Assembly: GCF_018130165.1 (NCBI RefSeq)
Contig: NZ_JAFCLZ010000002.1
Coordinates: forward strand, 372,001 to 436,000
Reading direction: 5' to 3'
Length of the DNA stretch: 64,000 nucleotides
Origin: Bradyrhizobium sp. JYMT SZCCT0180
GTDB taxonomy: Bacteria; Pseudomonadota; Alphaproteobacteria; Rhizobiales; Xanthobacteraceae
Shown here piece by piece: positions 27,699 to 37,848 of the stretch (the first letter of the stretch is position 1; each line of letters starts with the position of its first letter). The notes below the pieces were generated by a model. That model was given only the letters and a program-made list of their open reading frames with translations, was not told the origin of the DNA and searched no databases. Position numbers and translations under genes: made by a program.

Positions 27699-27727
27699 AG
27701 TGACTTGATATCGATTTGATAGTAACT
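27699..27727. promoter_or_regulatory. Candidate HxlR operator
   Basis: In the 83-bp divergent HxlR/SDR region two short palindromic half-sites, AGTGACT (27699-27705) and AGTAACT (27721-27727), are 15 bp apart around a central ATCGAT. Position and symmetry suit a dimeric HxlR site. No family consensus match can be claimed. Confidence 0.35.
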
Positions 27728-27770
27728 GATTGTCCATCGAGGTTCCACGGCAAAATGAAAGCAGAGGCCG

Positions 27771-28586
27771 ATGAGCGAGACAGAATGCGGTATTGCCCTG
27801 GTTACGGGGGCTTCCTCGGGCATCGGGCTGGTGACGGCACAAGCGCTGCGCCGCGATGGCTACCGTGTCTTCGGCACCAGCCGGAAGCCGATGCCCGACA
27901 CCGCGGATGGGATCACGATGCTGATCTGCGACGTGAGCAACGATGCATCCGTGCAGGGCGTCGTCGACGAGGTTCTAAGCCGAGCAGGTCGGATCGATCT
28001 TCTCGTCAACAATGCCGGGATCGGATTGCTGGGCGGCGCTGAGGAATCCACGATGTCACAGGCGAAAGCCGTGTTCGACGTCAACGTGTTCGGCATCATA
28101 CGAATGACAAATGCGGTCCTGCCGGTGATGAGACGGCAACGCAGAGGCCGGATCGTCAATCTCAGTTCCATACTCGGGCTGATCCCCGCTCCCTATAACG
28201 CTCTCTACGCATCGACCAAGCACGCCATCGAAGGCTATTCGGAATCTCTCGATCACGAAGTGCGAACGCAGGGCATCCGCATCGTGCTGGTCGAACCCGG
28301 CGTGACCCGCACGTCCTTCGAAGAGAACATCACGCGACCGGACCGGCCGCTTGCGGTCTACGATACGATTCGCGCCGACGCGGCGAAGCTGATGCGCGAG
28401 ATCGTCGCGAAAGGCGATGCACCCGAGGTTGTTGCCGCAGCCGTCGTGAGGGCCGCCAATGCGGCATCGCCGAAGAGACGCTACACGGCCGGAAAAGCTG
28501 CAGGACAGATTCGTTTCATGCGCCGCTTCCTGCCTGAGTCCTTCGTCGACAAGAACCTTCGAAAATTCAGCAGACTTCCCGATTGA
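27771..28586 (+). CDS. Short-chain dehydrogenase/reductase
   Basis: 271 residues. Classical SDR: cofactor motif VTGASSGIG, structural NNAG, and catalytic Ser in NLSSILG with YASTK (Tyr-x-x-x-Lys). The extension after residue 190 resembles SDRs acting on hydrophobic carbonyls, but the substrate is unknown. Thr/Arg residues after the first strand (TSRK) suggest NADP preference, an inference. Probably controlled by the divergent HxlR regulator. Confidence 0.92.
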   Translation: MSETECGIALVTGASSGIGLVTAQALRRDGYRVFGTSRKPMPDTADGITMLICDVSNDASVQGVVDEVLSRAGRIDLLVNNAGIGLLGGAEESTMSQAKAVFDVNVFGIIRMTNAVLPVMRRQRRGRIVNLSSILGLIPAPYNALYASTKHAIEGYSESLDHEVRTQGIRIVLVEPGVTRTSFEENITRPDRPLAVYDTIRADAAKLMREIVAKGDAPEVVAAAVVRAANAASPKRRYTAGKAAGQIRFMRRFLPESFVDKNLRKFSRLPD

Positions 28587-28709
28587 GCTGCATCGCATTA
28601 CTGGCGCTGCCGGCTCACCACAGAACGAAAGTTGATCTGATGAAATCGTTCCTGATCGATCGCTATGCAAGCGCGTATCAGGCGGAAGCCTGACGCCTGG
28701 CTTCACGCG

Positions 28710-30212
28710 CTAGCGCCGCACGATCGATCCAGAGCGTCCGACCAGCCGGGCCAGTTGCTTGAAGCGGCTGCCGACGCGGTCGGCGACCAGATCGACCATC
28801 CGGTGCTCGAACACCAGCATCAGCTTGCGGCCCTGGCTGCGGAAATGCGTCGCGGGCAGCACACCGGTTCGCGCCGCCGAGATCAGATGCGCAACGCGGA
28901 ACGCCGCGCCCAGCATTCTGGCGCGCTCGTCCATCGCCGGTGGCACCAGCTCGCGGATCCGCGCCGGCGGTTCGTTTTCCTCGCTGAGACCGGCGTAGCG
29001 ATAAAACACCGACAGCGCGACAAAGGCGCGGCCCTGGTGACTGATCGAGCCGAAATTGCCGTTGGTGATCAGGCTCAGCGTCTCTTCGCCGCGATGGTCC
29101 GGATGCACCCGCCAGCCGATGTCGGACAGCAGGCATGCGGCGTGGCGCAGCCGGCGTTCCTCAGGCGTTTCGCGCAGCTTGACGACCCTGACCAGACGAT
29201 CGGTCCACGAGACCAGTTCTTCGGCATGGCGGGCGGAGCGCGACAACAGCTGGTTCAGCGTCTGCGCGGCGCAGATGAATCCATCGAGGGCGCGTTCGGA
29301 TGGCGGCAGCTTTTCGTACAACAGCCCCTCGCGCACGCCGAAGGTCGAGAACACGATGGTCTTGGGCCTGGCAACGCGAATGATGTGTTCGAGCACCAGC
29401 GCCGCGTAGGTCAGCAGCGGCCGCCGCGCGTCGGAGATCATCTCGATATTAGCCAGCATGTTGGCCGCAGCCAGCCGCCTCAGCCTCTGCGCGAAGTCGA
29501 GCGCTTCCGCCGCCGGGATCGAATAACCGTGCATCACCCGCAGCGGGTAGTCGCTCTGGATGATGTGGATGCGCGCCAGCGCGCGCCAGGTGCCGCCGAC
29601 CGCATAGAAGGTACGGCCGTGGCCGGCCTTGAGCTGGGCGACGTCGGACAGTTCGTCGGAGACGATCCGCTCGGCACGTTTGAGCGATTTGTCCGACAGG
29701 TCCTGCAGCGCCAGGCTTCCGAGCGGCAGCGTGACGCCGCTGCGGACGCGGTTGCGGTGCACGTCGATCAGTTCGAGCGAACCGCCGCCGAGATCGCCGA
29801 CGATGCCGTCGGGATCGTGCACGCCGGAGACGACGCCGAGCGCCGACAATTTGGCCTCGCGCGGTCCCGACAGGATCTGAATGGTGGCGCCGCAGATGCG
29901 CTCGGCCTTGGCGATGAAATCGGGGCCGTTGGAGGCGTCGCGGCAGGCCGCCGTGGCGATCGCATAGACGCGGCCGACCTTCTGGATCCTGCACAACGCG
30001 CGAAACCGCCGCAGCGCGGTCAACGCCTTGGCGACGGCGTCGGTCGCCAGCAGCCCGGTGGTCTGAACCTCGCGGCCGAGCCCGCACAGCGCCTTCTCGT
30101 TGAAGATCGTGACGAGGCTGCGCGCCATCGTTTCATAGACGACGAGACGAACCGAGTTCGAACCGATATCGATGACGGCGACGCTGGTCGAGCGCTTGCG
30201 CGGCCGCTTCAC
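28710..30212 (-). CDS. ppx: Exopolyphosphatase (Ppx/GppA)
   Basis: 500 residues from GTG 30212, chosen because GGGGGA lies six bases upstream; TTG 30218 would sit on that site. The ASKHA-fold motifs are VAVIDIGSNSVRLVVYE (first phosphate loop) and DLGGGSLEL (second). A C-terminal HD-like helical domain follows. It hydrolyses terminal phosphates of polyphosphate and/or pppGpp. It lies downstream of ppk in the same direction, so synthesis and breakdown are co-encoded. Confidence 0.94.
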   Translation of the reverse strand: MKRPRKRSTSVAVIDIGSNSVRLVVYETMARSLVTIFNEKALCGLGREVQTTGLLATDAVAKALTALRRFRALCRIQKVGRVYAIATAACRDASNGPDFIAKAERICGATIQILSGPREAKLSALGVVSGVHDPDGIVGDLGGGSLELIDVHRNRVRSGVTLPLGSLALQDLSDKSLKRAERIVSDELSDVAQLKAGHGRTFYAVGGTWRALARIHIIQSDYPLRVMHGYSIPAAEALDFAQRLRRLAAANMLANIEMISDARRPLLTYAALVLEHIIRVARPKTIVFSTFGVREGLLYEKLPPSERALDGFICAAQTLNQLLSRSARHAEELVSWTDRLVRVVKLRETPEERRLRHAACLLSDIGWRVHPDHRGEETLSLITNGNFGSISHQGRAFVALSVFYRYAGLSEENEPPARIRELVPPAMDERARMLGAAFRVAHLISAARTGVLPATHFRSQGRKLMLVFEHRMVDLVADRVGSRFKQLARLVGRSGSIVRR

Positions 30213-30239
30213 CGCCAATCCCCCATATGACGCAACTCG

Positions 30240-32453
30240 CTAGGACGAATGCTGACGCTCATTACGGCGCGTGAGGCGGCGCGGCGAAGATTCCTTGAGA
30301 GACTTTCCACGGCCTGACAGACTCGGATTCGTCATGAAGTAGTTGTGCAGATTGAACGGCTCTTCGCCTTTCGCGGCCTTCATACGCGTTGAAGACCCGT
30401 CCGGCAACAATTGCCAGCTTTGCTCGGTATCCTTCAGGTTCGCGACCATGATCTGTTCGAGAACCTGCTGATGCACCGTAGGATTTTGCAGCGGGCAGAG
30501 CACCTCGACGCGGCGGTCCAGGTTCCGCGGCATCATGTCGGCGGACGAGATATACACAGCAGCTTTTGTGCTCGGCAGGCCTTGACCCATGCCGAAGCAG
30601 TAGATTCGGCCGTGTTCGAGGAACCGGCCGATGATGGATTTGACGCGGATGTTCTCGGAAAGTCCGGGTAGTCCGGGCCGCAGGCAGCAGATGCCGCGCA
30701 CCACGAGCTCGATAGCGACGCCGGCCTGCGAGGCCTCGTACAGCGCATCGATGATATCAGGGTCGACCAGCGAGTTCATCTTCATCCAGATCGCGCCGGG
30801 CTTGCCGTGGCGGGCGTAATTGGATTCGCCCTTGATGTGTTCGATGATGCGGTTGCGCAGCGTCAGCGGCGACACCGCCATGCGCTCGATGTCGCTGGGC
30901 TCGGCGTAGCCGGTGATGTAGTTGAACACCCGCGCCGCATCGCGCCCGATGATCGGGTCCGAGGTGAAGTAGGACAGGTCGGTATAGATGCGCGCGGTGA
31001 CCGGGTGATAATTGCCGGTGCCGGTGTGGACATAGGTGGTGAGGTTGCCGCCCTCGCGGCGCACCACCATCGACAATTTGGCGTGGGTCTTCAGTTCGAT
31101 GAACCCGTACACCACCTGCACGCCGGCGCGTTCGAGGTCGCGCGCCCAGCGGATATTGGCTTCCTCGTCGAACCGGGCCTTCAGTTCGATCAAGGCGGTC
31201 ACCGACTTGCCGGCTTCGGCGGCTTCGGCCAGGGCCCGCACGATCGGCGAGTTGTTCGAGGTGCGGTAGAGCGTCTGCTTGATCGCGACAACGTCGGGGT
31301 CGCGGGCGGCCTGTTGCAGGAATTGCACGACGACGTCGAAGGATTCATAGGGGTGATGAACCACCAGATCCTTTTGCCGGATCGCGGCGAAGATATCGCC
31401 ACCATGGTCGCGCACCCGCTCGGGATGGCGCGGCACATAGGGCACGAATTCGAGGTCGGGCCGGTCGAGCCGCGTCAGTTGCGACAGTTCGTTCATCGCC
31501 AGCACGCCGTCGACCAGGAAAATCTCGTCATCGGCGGTGGACAGCGCCTGCTGCACGAAGGCGCGAAGCTCTTCCGGCATTTTGGCTTCGATCTCGAGCC
31601 GGATCACCGATCCGCGCCGCCGCCGCTTCAGCGCGGTCTCGAACAGGCGGACCAGATCTTCGGCCTCTTCCTCGATTTCCAGTTCGGAGTCGCGGATGAT
31701 GCGGAAGGCGCCCTGGCCCTTGACGGTGTAGCCGGGGAACAGGCGGCCGATGAACAGGCCGGTGGCCTGTTCCAGCGTGATCAGGCGCACCGCGCCGTCC
31801 TTGCCCGCGGGCATGCGGATGAAACGGTCGATCTTGCCGGGCATGCGGATCAGCGCGTTCATCGGCTTGCCGTCGGACACCCGCGACAAATGCAGCGCGA
31901 TCGTGAAACCAAGGCTCGGGATGAACGGGAAGGGGTGCGCCGGATCGATCGCGAGCGGCGTCAGCAGCGGGAAGATGTTGTGGAGGAAGTGATCCTCGAT
32001 CCAGGTCCGCTCGGCCTTGGTGACGTCGTGGCTGTCGACCAAAATGATGCCGGTCTGGGACAGAATGGTGCGCAGATCGCTCCAGATCGCCTGCTGGTCG
32101 GAGGCGAGTTCCGAAACCGTCTGGTTGATGCGGACAAGCTGCTCGGAGGGGGTCAGGCCATCCGGGCTGCGTTCGGCAATACCTTCGCGGACCTGTGCCT
32201 TGATACCGGCGACACGGACCATGAAGAACTCATCAAGGTTATTGGCAGAAATCGACAGGAACCGGACCCGCTCCAGCGTGGGATGGCCGGGATTGACGGC
32301 TTCCTCGAGCACCCGGCGATTGAAATGCAGCCAGGACAGCTCGCGATTGATGAACCGCTCCGGGCTGGTGGCGATCGCCAACGGGGCTTCGGCAACTACG
32401 TCTTTTTCTTTTATTTCAACAACTTGTGCCGAGTCCATGAAGTTTCGATCCAT
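30240..32453 (-). CDS. ppk1: Polyphosphate kinase 1
   Basis: 737 residues. The N-domain begins near [20 protein letters not shown]. The catalytic C1/C2 domains contain the phosphohistidine motif [18 protein letters not shown] and the block [15 protein letters not shown]. It reversibly polymerises the gamma-phosphate of ATP into polyphosphate, linked in rhizobia to stress and phosphate storage. ATG 32453 or in-frame ATG 32438 may be used. The ppx start is 27 bp downstream of its stop. Confidence 0.96.
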   Translation of the reverse strand: MDRNFMDSAQVVEIKEKDVVAEAPLAIATSPERFINRELSWLHFNRRVLEEAVNPGHPTLERVRFLSISANNLDEFFMVRVAGIKAQVREGIAERSPDGLTPSEQLVRINQTVSELASDQQAIWSDLRTILSQTGIILVDSHDVTKAERTWIEDHFLHNIFPLLTPLAIDPAHPFPFIPSLGFTIALHLSRVSDGKPMNALIRMPGKIDRFIRMPAGKDGAVRLITLEQATGLFIGRLFPGYTVKGQGAFRIIRDSELEIEEEAEDLVRLFETALKRRRRGSVIRLEIEAKMPEELRAFVQQALSTADDEIFLVDGVLAMNELSQLTRLDRPDLEFVPYVPRHPERVRDHGGDIFAAIRQKDLVVHHPYESFDVVVQFLQQAARDPDVVAIKQTLYRTSNNSPIVRALAEAAEAGKSVTALIELKARFDEEANIRWARDLERAGVQVVYGFIELKTHAKLSMVVRREGGNLTTYVHTGTGNYHPVTARIYTDLSYFTSDPIIGRDAARVFNYITGYAEPSDIERMAVSPLTLRNRIIEHIKGESNYARHGKPGAIWMKMNSLVDPDIIDALYEASQAGVAIELVVRGICCLRPGLPGLSENIRVKSIIGRFLEHGRIYCFGMGQGLPSTKAAVYISSADMMPRNLDRRVEVLCPLQNPTVHQQVLEQIMVANLKDTEQSWQLLPDGSSTRMKAAKGEEPFNLHNYFMTNPSLSGRGKSLKESSPRRLTRRNERQHSS

Positions 32454-32600
32454 CTCAGTTGGAGCGCAGCGCCAATCTAGGCGGATGCCGTGCGCACCAT
32501 GTGATAGTTGGATGACGTTTCGATGACATTGATGTTCCGCCGGCCGCCGCCGTCAAGGCGGCGGGGGCGTGACATGGCGCGCAGCGGCAGCAAGCGCCCG

Positions 32601-33278
32601 TCAGGCGTTGCGGAGCAGTTCGGCTGCCAGTGCCCGGGTCACCGGCCGGCCGAGCCGCAGCGCCTCGCTATCCAGCAAGTCGATGGCCTGGCGCGCGGCC
32701 GCATAGGACCGCTCGATCCGGCTGGCGAGATAGCTCACGACCGTCTCGTCGATGCTCATCTGACGGTCGGCGCAAAATTTGATGATCAGGCCGCGGAACA
32801 GCAAATCGTCGGGCGGCAATAGCGGCACCGTCGGCACCGCGCGCAGCCGCGACCGCAGATCGCGCAGCTCGACCTCGAAGGCCGATGGCGCAATCCGCGC
32901 CGTCATCAGAATGGAGGCTTCGTCTTCCCGCCCCAGATTCATCAGGTGGAACATCGCGCGCTCGTCGAAATCCCCCGGTTTCAGGTCCTCGACCACCAGC
33001 GCCCCCGTGGCGAGCGCGCCCGGTACGGCGGTGGGCGTCAGAGCGTGTGCGGATGTCGAGCGGGCGCCGGCTTGCTCGGCCCAGATCGCGGCGAGGTGGC
33101 TCTTGCCGGAGCCTTCCGGGCCCACCAGCAGCATGATGCGGTTGGGCCAGTCGGGCCAGCTTTCGATCAGCGCCAGGCCCGCCTCATTGGCCGGCCCTTC
33201 CAGAAAATTGTCGCGGGTCAGGCTTTCGGCGTGCGGCAGCGCAAAGGCAAGCTGACGGGGTTGAACGCGAACTGCCAC
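32601..33278 (-). CDS. hdaA: DnaA-related regulatory inactivator HdaA
   Basis: 225 residues from GTG 33278, which has GGAG six bases upstream; ATG 33296 has no such site. The N-terminal PRQLAFALPH resembles the clamp-binding segment of Hda (Q-x-x-L/F). The AAA+ domain has the Walker A LLVGPEGSGKSH. Hda/HdaA with the beta clamp stimulates ATP hydrolysis by DnaA and prevents re-initiation. In Alphaproteobacteria it commonly sits beside ppk and a CDP-alcohol phosphatidyltransferase, as here. A palindromic element lies 18 bp upstream of the start. Confidence 0.9.
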   Translation of the reverse strand: MAVRVQPRQLAFALPHAESLTRDNFLEGPANEAGLALIESWPDWPNRIMLLVGPEGSGKSHLAAIWAEQAGARSTSAHALTPTAVPGALATGALVVEDLKPGDFDERAMFHLMNLGREDEASILMTARIAPSAFEVELRDLRSRLRAVPTVPLLPPDDLLFRGLIIKFCADRQMSIDETVVSYLASRIERSYAAARQAIDLLDSEALRLGRPVTRALAAELLRNA

Positions 33279-33296
33279 GCAAGTCTCCGGAACCAT

Positions 33297-33350
33297 AGCG
33301 TTTTCAAGCGAAGTGGTACCGGTTCGCGTGAAGAAAACGCGTAAAACAAA
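33297..33350. repeat. Palindromic dispersed element, copy 3
   Basis: Same element as 4553-4606 in opposite orientation, with one-base deletions near AAGCGAAGTGG/TACC. It fills the gap between the CDP-alcohol phosphatidyltransferase stop and the hdaA start, so it lies in the hdaA leader if the two are co-transcribed. Confidence 0.82.
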
Positions 33351-33367
33351 ACGCTTCAGGGGCAGGC

Positions 33368-33910
33368 CTATTTGGCCTCGATCGTACTCATGTGCCGCAC
33401 CCACTCCACGAGATAGAGGGAGACGGAAACCAAAGTAAAGACCGTAACAAAACCCATCAGGATCAGGTCGTATGGCGTCGGCTTGAAGTTGAAGCCGAGC
33501 GACGCCAGCACCAGGGCGGCGAACGCCACCTGCGCCACCGTGTTGAGCTTCGAGACCATCAAGGGTTTCATCGGGATAGGCTTGTCGAACAACCATGACA
33601 CAATCACGGCGGTGACGATCATGATGTCGCGCGACACCACCAGGATCACGATCCACAGCGGCACCGCGCCCCAGATTCCGAGCGAGACGTAGATCGAGAC
33701 CAAAAGCGCCTTGTCGGCGAGGGGATCGAGCAGGGCGCCGAGCTCGCTGGTCATATTGAAGCGCTTGGCGAGGAAACCGTCGACCGCGTCGCTGACACCG
33801 GCAATCACGAAGATCGCGAACGCGATCTCCATCTGCCTCGAGGCGATCGCCCAGACGATAATGGGCACCAGGATGATGCGACCCAGCGTAATGATATTCG
33901 GAATATTCAA
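33368..33910 (-). CDS. CDP-alcohol phosphatidyltransferase family protein
   Basis: 180 residues from TTG 33910; the resulting start MNIPNIITLGRIILVP is typical of PgsA-like enzymes, and no ATG gives it. The catalytic signature D-x2-D-G-x2-A-R/K...G-x3-D-x3-D is complete in SDAVDGFLAKRF and LGALLDPLADK. Five to six membrane helices. Such enzymes transfer a phosphatidyl group from CDP-diacylglycerol to an alcohol; PgsA (glycerol-3-phosphate) is the closest guess, although many rhizobia have a separate pgsA, so the acceptor is open. Divergent from purM. Confidence 0.88.
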   Translation of the reverse strand: MNIPNIITLGRIILVPIIVWAIASRQMEIAFAIFVIAGVSDAVDGFLAKRFNMTSELGALLDPLADKALLVSIYVSLGIWGAVPLWIVILVVSRDIMIVTAVIVSWLFDKPIPMKPLMVSKLNTVAQVAFAALVLASLGFNFKPTPYDLILMGFVTVFTLVSVSLYLVEWVRHMSTIEAK

Positions 33911-34078
33911 CTCGGTCGCTTCCCGGCTACCTGGCCACCGGCCCTGATTACGTAACAGATCCGGCCCTTTGCGGGGCAGGCCGGTTGTTATCTACATAGT
34001 ATATGCATCCGGTCCTTGCGAGCCATTGCAGGATCGCCGAAATCCTCGTAACCAGCCGTCTTCTGACGGGAATTGAGC

Positions 34079-35164
34079 ATGATCGACCGCAAAAACGGGC
34101 TCACTTACGCCGATTCGGGCGTCGATATCGATGCGGGCAATCGCCTCGTCGATCTCATCAAGCCGATGGTGCGTGCCACCGCCCGCGCCGGCGCCGACGC
34201 CGAAATCGGCGGCTTTGGCGGGCTGTTCGACCTCAAGGCGGCAGGCTTCACGGACCCGGTGCTGGTGGCCGCGACCGACGGCGTTGGCACCAAGGTCAAG
34301 ATCGCGATCGAGACCGGCCTGCATGGCGGAATCGGCATCGACCTGGTGGCGATGTCGGTCAACGACCTCGTGGTGCAGGGCGCCGAACCGCTGTTCTTCC
34401 TCGACTATTTCGCCTGCGGCAAGCTCGATCCGGAAGCTGCGGCGGCCATCGTGGCGGGTGTCGCCGAGGGCTGCCGGGAGTCCGGCTGCGCCCTGATCGG
34501 CGGCGAGACCGCGGAAATGCCCGGCCTCTACAAGGACGGCGATTACGACCTCGCAGGGTTTGCTGTGGGGGCGGCCGAACGCGGCGCGCTGCTGCCGAGT
34601 CCGGATATTGCGATCGGCGACGCGGTGATCGGCTTGGCGTCCTCGGGCGTGCATTCCAACGGCTTCTCTCTGGTCCGTAAAATCGTCGAGAATTCCGGCC
34701 TTGGCTTCGACGCCCCGGCGCCGTTCTCGCCCGTCATGACGCTCGGCGGCGCGCTGCTGGCGCCGACGCGGCTCTATGTGAAATCTTGCCTGCGCGCGAT
34801 CCGCGAAACCGGGGCCATCAAGGGCCTCGCCCACATCACCGGCGGCGGCTTCACCGACAACATTCCGCGCGTGCTGCCCAAGCATCTAGGCGTCGGCATC
34901 GATCTGGCGCGGCTGCCGGTATTGCCGGTCTTCAAATGGCTGGCCGAGCAGGGCGGCATCGCCGAACTCGAATTGTTGCGCACCTTCAACTGCGGCATCG
35001 GCATGGTCGCGATCGTCAAGCCGGATGCGGTCGACAGGGTCACCGAGATCCTCACCGAGGGCGGCGAGACCGTCGCCCTGCTCGGCGAAGTGATCGCGGC
35101 GCAAAGTGACGATCGGGGCGAGCACCGCGTGGTCTATAACGGTCATCTGGATCTGTCGCGGTGA
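34079..35164 (+). CDS. purM: Phosphoribosylformylglycinamidine cyclo-ligase
   Basis: 361 residues from ATG 34079; TTG two codons earlier is unneeded. The AIR synthetase signature is seen in [22 protein letters not shown], the nucleotide loop [14 protein letters not shown] and the block [13 protein letters not shown]. It closes the imidazole ring of AIR in de novo purine synthesis using ATP. It is followed after four bases by purN, a conserved pair. Confidence 0.97.
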   Translation: MIDRKNGLTYADSGVDIDAGNRLVDLIKPMVRATARAGADAEIGGFGGLFDLKAAGFTDPVLVAATDGVGTKVKIAIETGLHGGIGIDLVAMSVNDLVVQGAEPLFFLDYFACGKLDPEAAAAIVAGVAEGCRESGCALIGGETAEMPGLYKDGDYDLAGFAVGAAERGALLPSPDIAIGDAVIGLASSGVHSNGFSLVRKIVENSGLGFDAPAPFSPVMTLGGALLAPTRLYVKSCLRAIRETGAIKGLAHITGGGFTDNIPRVLPKHLGVGIDLARLPVLPVFKWLAEQGGIAELELLRTFNCGIGMVAIVKPDAVDRVTEILTEGGETVALLGEVIAAQSDDRGEHRVVYNGHLDLSR

Positions 35165-35168
35165 CGCC

Positions 35169-35819
35169 GTGAAGCGCCGCGTCGCCATTCTGATCTCCGG
35201 GCGCGGATCGAACATGGCCGCGCTGATCGACGCGGCCAAGCTTGCGGATTTCCCGGCCGAAATCGTCACCGTGATTTCCAACCGCGCCGACGCCGGCGGC
35301 CTGGAAAAGGCTGCTGCGAGCGGTATTCCCACGACCGTCATCGAGAGCAAGCCGTTCGGCAAGGACCGCGCCGGCTTCGAGGCGGTGCTGCAGCGGGCGC
35401 TTGATGAAAAGAATGTCGAGCTGATTTGCCTAGGCGGGTTCATGCGGCTGTTCACCGCCGAATTCGTCAAACGCTGGTACGGCAAAATGCTCAACATCCA
35501 CCCCTCGCTGCTGCCGTCCTTTCCGGGCCTCGATCCGCACGGCCAGGCGCTCACGACCGGCGTGAAGATTTCAGGCGCCACCGTGCATTTCGTGATCCCG
35601 GAAACCGACGCGGGGCCGATTGTGATGCAGGGCGCGGTCGCGGTGGCCGATGGCGACACCGCCGAGACCCTGTCGCAGCGCATCCTCGGCATCGAGCACC
35701 GCATCTATCCCGAGGCGCTGCGGCTGCTCGCCAGCGGCAAGGTCCGCCTCGAAGGCGATATCTGCAAGGTCTCGGGACAGGCCGCGCCGGACGGAACCCT
35801 GATTTGGCCCGCGGTGTGA
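35169..35819 (+). CDS. purN: Phosphoribosylglycinamide formyltransferase
   Basis: 216 residues from GTG 35169. It begins KRRVAILISGRGSNMAALID, and the active-site region LNIHPSLLPSFPGLDPHGQAL with HFVIPETDAGPI is diagnostic. It transfers formyl from 10-formyl-THF to GAR in purine synthesis. The spacing of four bases after purM indicates translational coupling. It ends 12 bp before a convergent gene. Confidence 0.96.
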   Translation: MKRRVAILISGRGSNMAALIDAAKLADFPAEIVTVISNRADAGGLEKAAASGIPTTVIESKPFGKDRAGFEAVLQRALDEKNVELICLGGFMRLFTAEFVKRWYGKMLNIHPSLLPSFPGLDPHGQALTTGVKISGATVHFVIPETDAGPIVMQGAVAVADGDTAETLSQRILGIEHRIYPEALRLLASGKVRLEGDICKVSGQAAPDGTLIWPAV

Positions 35820-35831
35820 TGCGGCGGTCGG

Positions 35832-36281
35832 CTAACGCGCAGGCTGTGCGGCAGGCGGTGGCCAGCGCTGGTCAAGCGAGGTCGGCGCCGGAGGTTGCGG
35901 CTGGGGCGCGCTGGCGGGCTGCGCTGGCTTGGGCCGCGCGGCCGCTACGGCTGGTGCGGGGGCGGGGCCTGCAAAACAGCTGATCGAGCCGATCGTGGTC
36001 GAGCCATATTGCACATAGCCGCTGGTCTGCTGCGGTGAGTGCGGCGCATTGATCGGCAGGTAGACCATGCAGACCGTGCCGTCGACCGGATCGCGCAATC
36101 GCTGGATGACGGTATCTTTCAACGGCCCTCCGAACTGCCGCTCGATCTGCATGGTCGGCATCTTACTCCAGTCCACCGGCTGGGCGTGCGCAAGCGGCGG
36201 CGACAGCGCAAGGCTTGCCGCACACACGCACCATGTGGACAGGGCGCGCCGCCGGCCCTGTATTCGTCGACTTCGCCGCAT
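35832..36281 (-). CDS. Secreted invasion-associated-like hypothetical protein
   Basis: 149 residues from ATG 36281; upstream frame is low-quality. A basic n-region and signal peptide end near PPLAHAQP. The mature part has PVDWSKMPTMQIERQFGGP, a short DPVDGTVCMVYLPI strand pair with two cysteines (VCMVY and ISCFAG) and an Ala/Pro-rich tail. The pattern of a small periplasmic beta domain with one disulfide is common in rhizobial hypotheticals. Function unknown. Confidence 0.72.
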   Translation of the reverse strand: MRRSRRIQGRRRALSTWCVCAASLALSPPLAHAQPVDWSKMPTMQIERQFGGPLKDTVIQRLRDPVDGTVCMVYLPINAPHSPQQTSGYVQYGSTTIGSISCFAGPAPAPAVAAARPKPAQPASAPQPQPPAPTSLDQRWPPPAAQPAR

Positions 36282-36297
36282 CGCTGAGTGTCGCGGC

Positions 36298-37536
36298 TCA
36301 GAATTCAGCGGCCATGCCGACACGGCCGATATGTTCGGTGCCGCCGCCGTTCGAATAGCTGCCGAACAGCACGGTCGGTGCCGGGGTGTTGAGGCGATAC
36401 GCAAGCCCGAAGCCCGCGCCATAGGCGCCCCGATAGGCGCCGCCGGTCGCCGATACCGTAAGCTTGCCTGCGGCGGAAGGCATCACGACGGGGGCGAGGG
36501 CCGCGCTGGCAGCGATGCCGCGGCGCGCTTCGGTGCGGTTGGCATCGACCTGGCTTTGCACGCCATTGAGCTGGGTTTGCAGCCCGGTGACCTGACTTTG
36601 CAGGCCGGTGACCTGGGTCTGCAATCCGTTGGCCTGACTCTGCAGCCCGTTGGTTTGGGTCTGCAACCCCGCGGCCTGCGACTGGAAATTGGCCGTCGCG
36701 CTGTTGAGCTGGCTGACATTCGCAGCGTCCGTCGCGCTGACGCCGGCGGCGACGTTGGTGACGCGCCGCTCATTGCCGGCGGAGCCGACGGAGACCGTAT
36801 TGGCGGCGGTGGCGGTCGAATTGGCGCCGATGGCGACGGAGTTGGTGGCGGTGGCGGAGGCATTGACGCCGACCGCAACGGCGCCGGTCGCCGTGGCGTT
36901 GGCGCTGGTGCCAAATGCCGCGCTGTTGACCCCCGATGCGGCACTGCTGGCGCCGGCGGCCACGCTGTTGGTTCCGGACGCGGCGCTGTTGTACCCAAAC
37001 GACGAGCTGTGTTGACCCCCGGCATTGGCGCCGCCGCCGACCGCCGTCGCGCTGAGGGCGCCGGCAACCGTGTTGGCGCCGAGCGCTGTGGCGTTATTGA
37101 AGTTTGCGGCTGCGCTGTCGCCAAGTGCCGAGGCGCTGATGGCGGTCCCGCTGGCGCCGTTACCGACGGCAACGCTGTTACTGCCAAGATTTGTATTTGC
37201 ACTGACACCAATCGAGATGCCGCTCGTGCTGGTCGCATTGGCGCCGATCGCGATGGCGCCGGATCCAAGCGCGGACGAACTGCTCCCGATCGCAACACCG
37301 CTGACGCCACCACCCACCGACGCTCCGACGCCGACCGCGATCGCGCCGGATCCGTTCGCACTCGCGGCTGCTCCGCCCGAACCGCTGGCTGCGATCGCGC
37401 CAACACCGACGGCGCCTCCGTTGTTGATCTCGGCGCCGCCGTAGGTGACGCCGTCCTCGACGGCCAGCGCGCTCGAGATCGGCAATGCCATGGCGCCGAT
37501 CAATGCGAGGATCGCAGGCTTTGCAAACTTGATCAT
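36298..37536 (-). CDS. Trimeric autotransporter adhesin (YadA-like)
   Basis: 412 residues, ATG 37536 with GGGGGA three bases upstream. The signal peptide ends at SSALAV. Residues about 30-250 are YadA-type head repeats (xxSVAIGxxAxA), followed by the neck NERRVTNVAAGVSATDAANV. The stalk is six near-perfect seven-residue units (LQTQTNG, LQSQANG, LQTQVTG and so on), and the C-terminal four-strand anchor ends in Phe. Trimers of such anchors form one outer-membrane barrel and present the head for adhesion. It is short for the family. The following AraC regulator is divergent and might control it. Confidence 0.93.
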   Translation of the reverse strand: MIKFAKPAILALIGAMALPISSALAVEDGVTYGGAEINNGGAVGVGAIAASGSGGAAASANGSGAIAVGVGASVGGGVSGVAIGSSSSALGSGAIAIGANATSTSGISIGVSANTNLGSNSVAVGNGASGTAISASALGDSAAANFNNATALGANTVAGALSATAVGGGANAGGQHSSSFGYNSAASGTNSVAAGASSAASGVNSAAFGTSANATATGAVAVGVNASATATNSVAIGANSTATAANTVSVGSAGNERRVTNVAAGVSATDAANVSQLNSATANFQSQAAGLQTQTNGLQSQANGLQTQVTGLQSQVTGLQTQLNGVQSQVDANRTEARRGIAASAALAPVVMPSAAGKLTVSATGGAYRGAYGAGFGLAYRLNTPAPTVLFGSYSNGGGTEHIGRVGMAAEF

Positions 37537-37848
37537 AAATCCCCCTGAAATTTCCGGTCTCCCGCAGGGCTTATTCGACTGAGCGCAAACCGTCGTATCC
37601 CCGGCGGCATTGGTTATGAACAGGATGGCACCGGCCGGGCAATTTCATCGGATGTTGCGGATGCGTCACAGGAAAGCGGCGGCGGCGACGGGAAAACATG
37701 AATTGCATGGCGCCAACGGCACCTCAGGGGAGCGCCACGATGCGCAGCGATCGCCCGGTATCGATGTTCACGCGATGTTTGTGTGTTGAACTTTATCTTC
37801 TGGCCGCTGACCTATGATGAAGCCAGCCGCGCGGGACCCAAGAACATT
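37537..37848. promoter_or_regulatory. Divergent region between adhesin and AraC genes
   Basis: 312 bp with no supported gene. It separates the starts of the adhesin (minus) and AraC-type regulator (plus) and should hold both promoters. No clear operator or -35/-10 pair could be assigned. Confidence 0.4.

Noticed and set aside
30807..32480. 557-codon plus-strand frame opposite ppk
   Set aside because: Shadow of ppk: no signal or domain, and the ppk strand carries all expected motifs.
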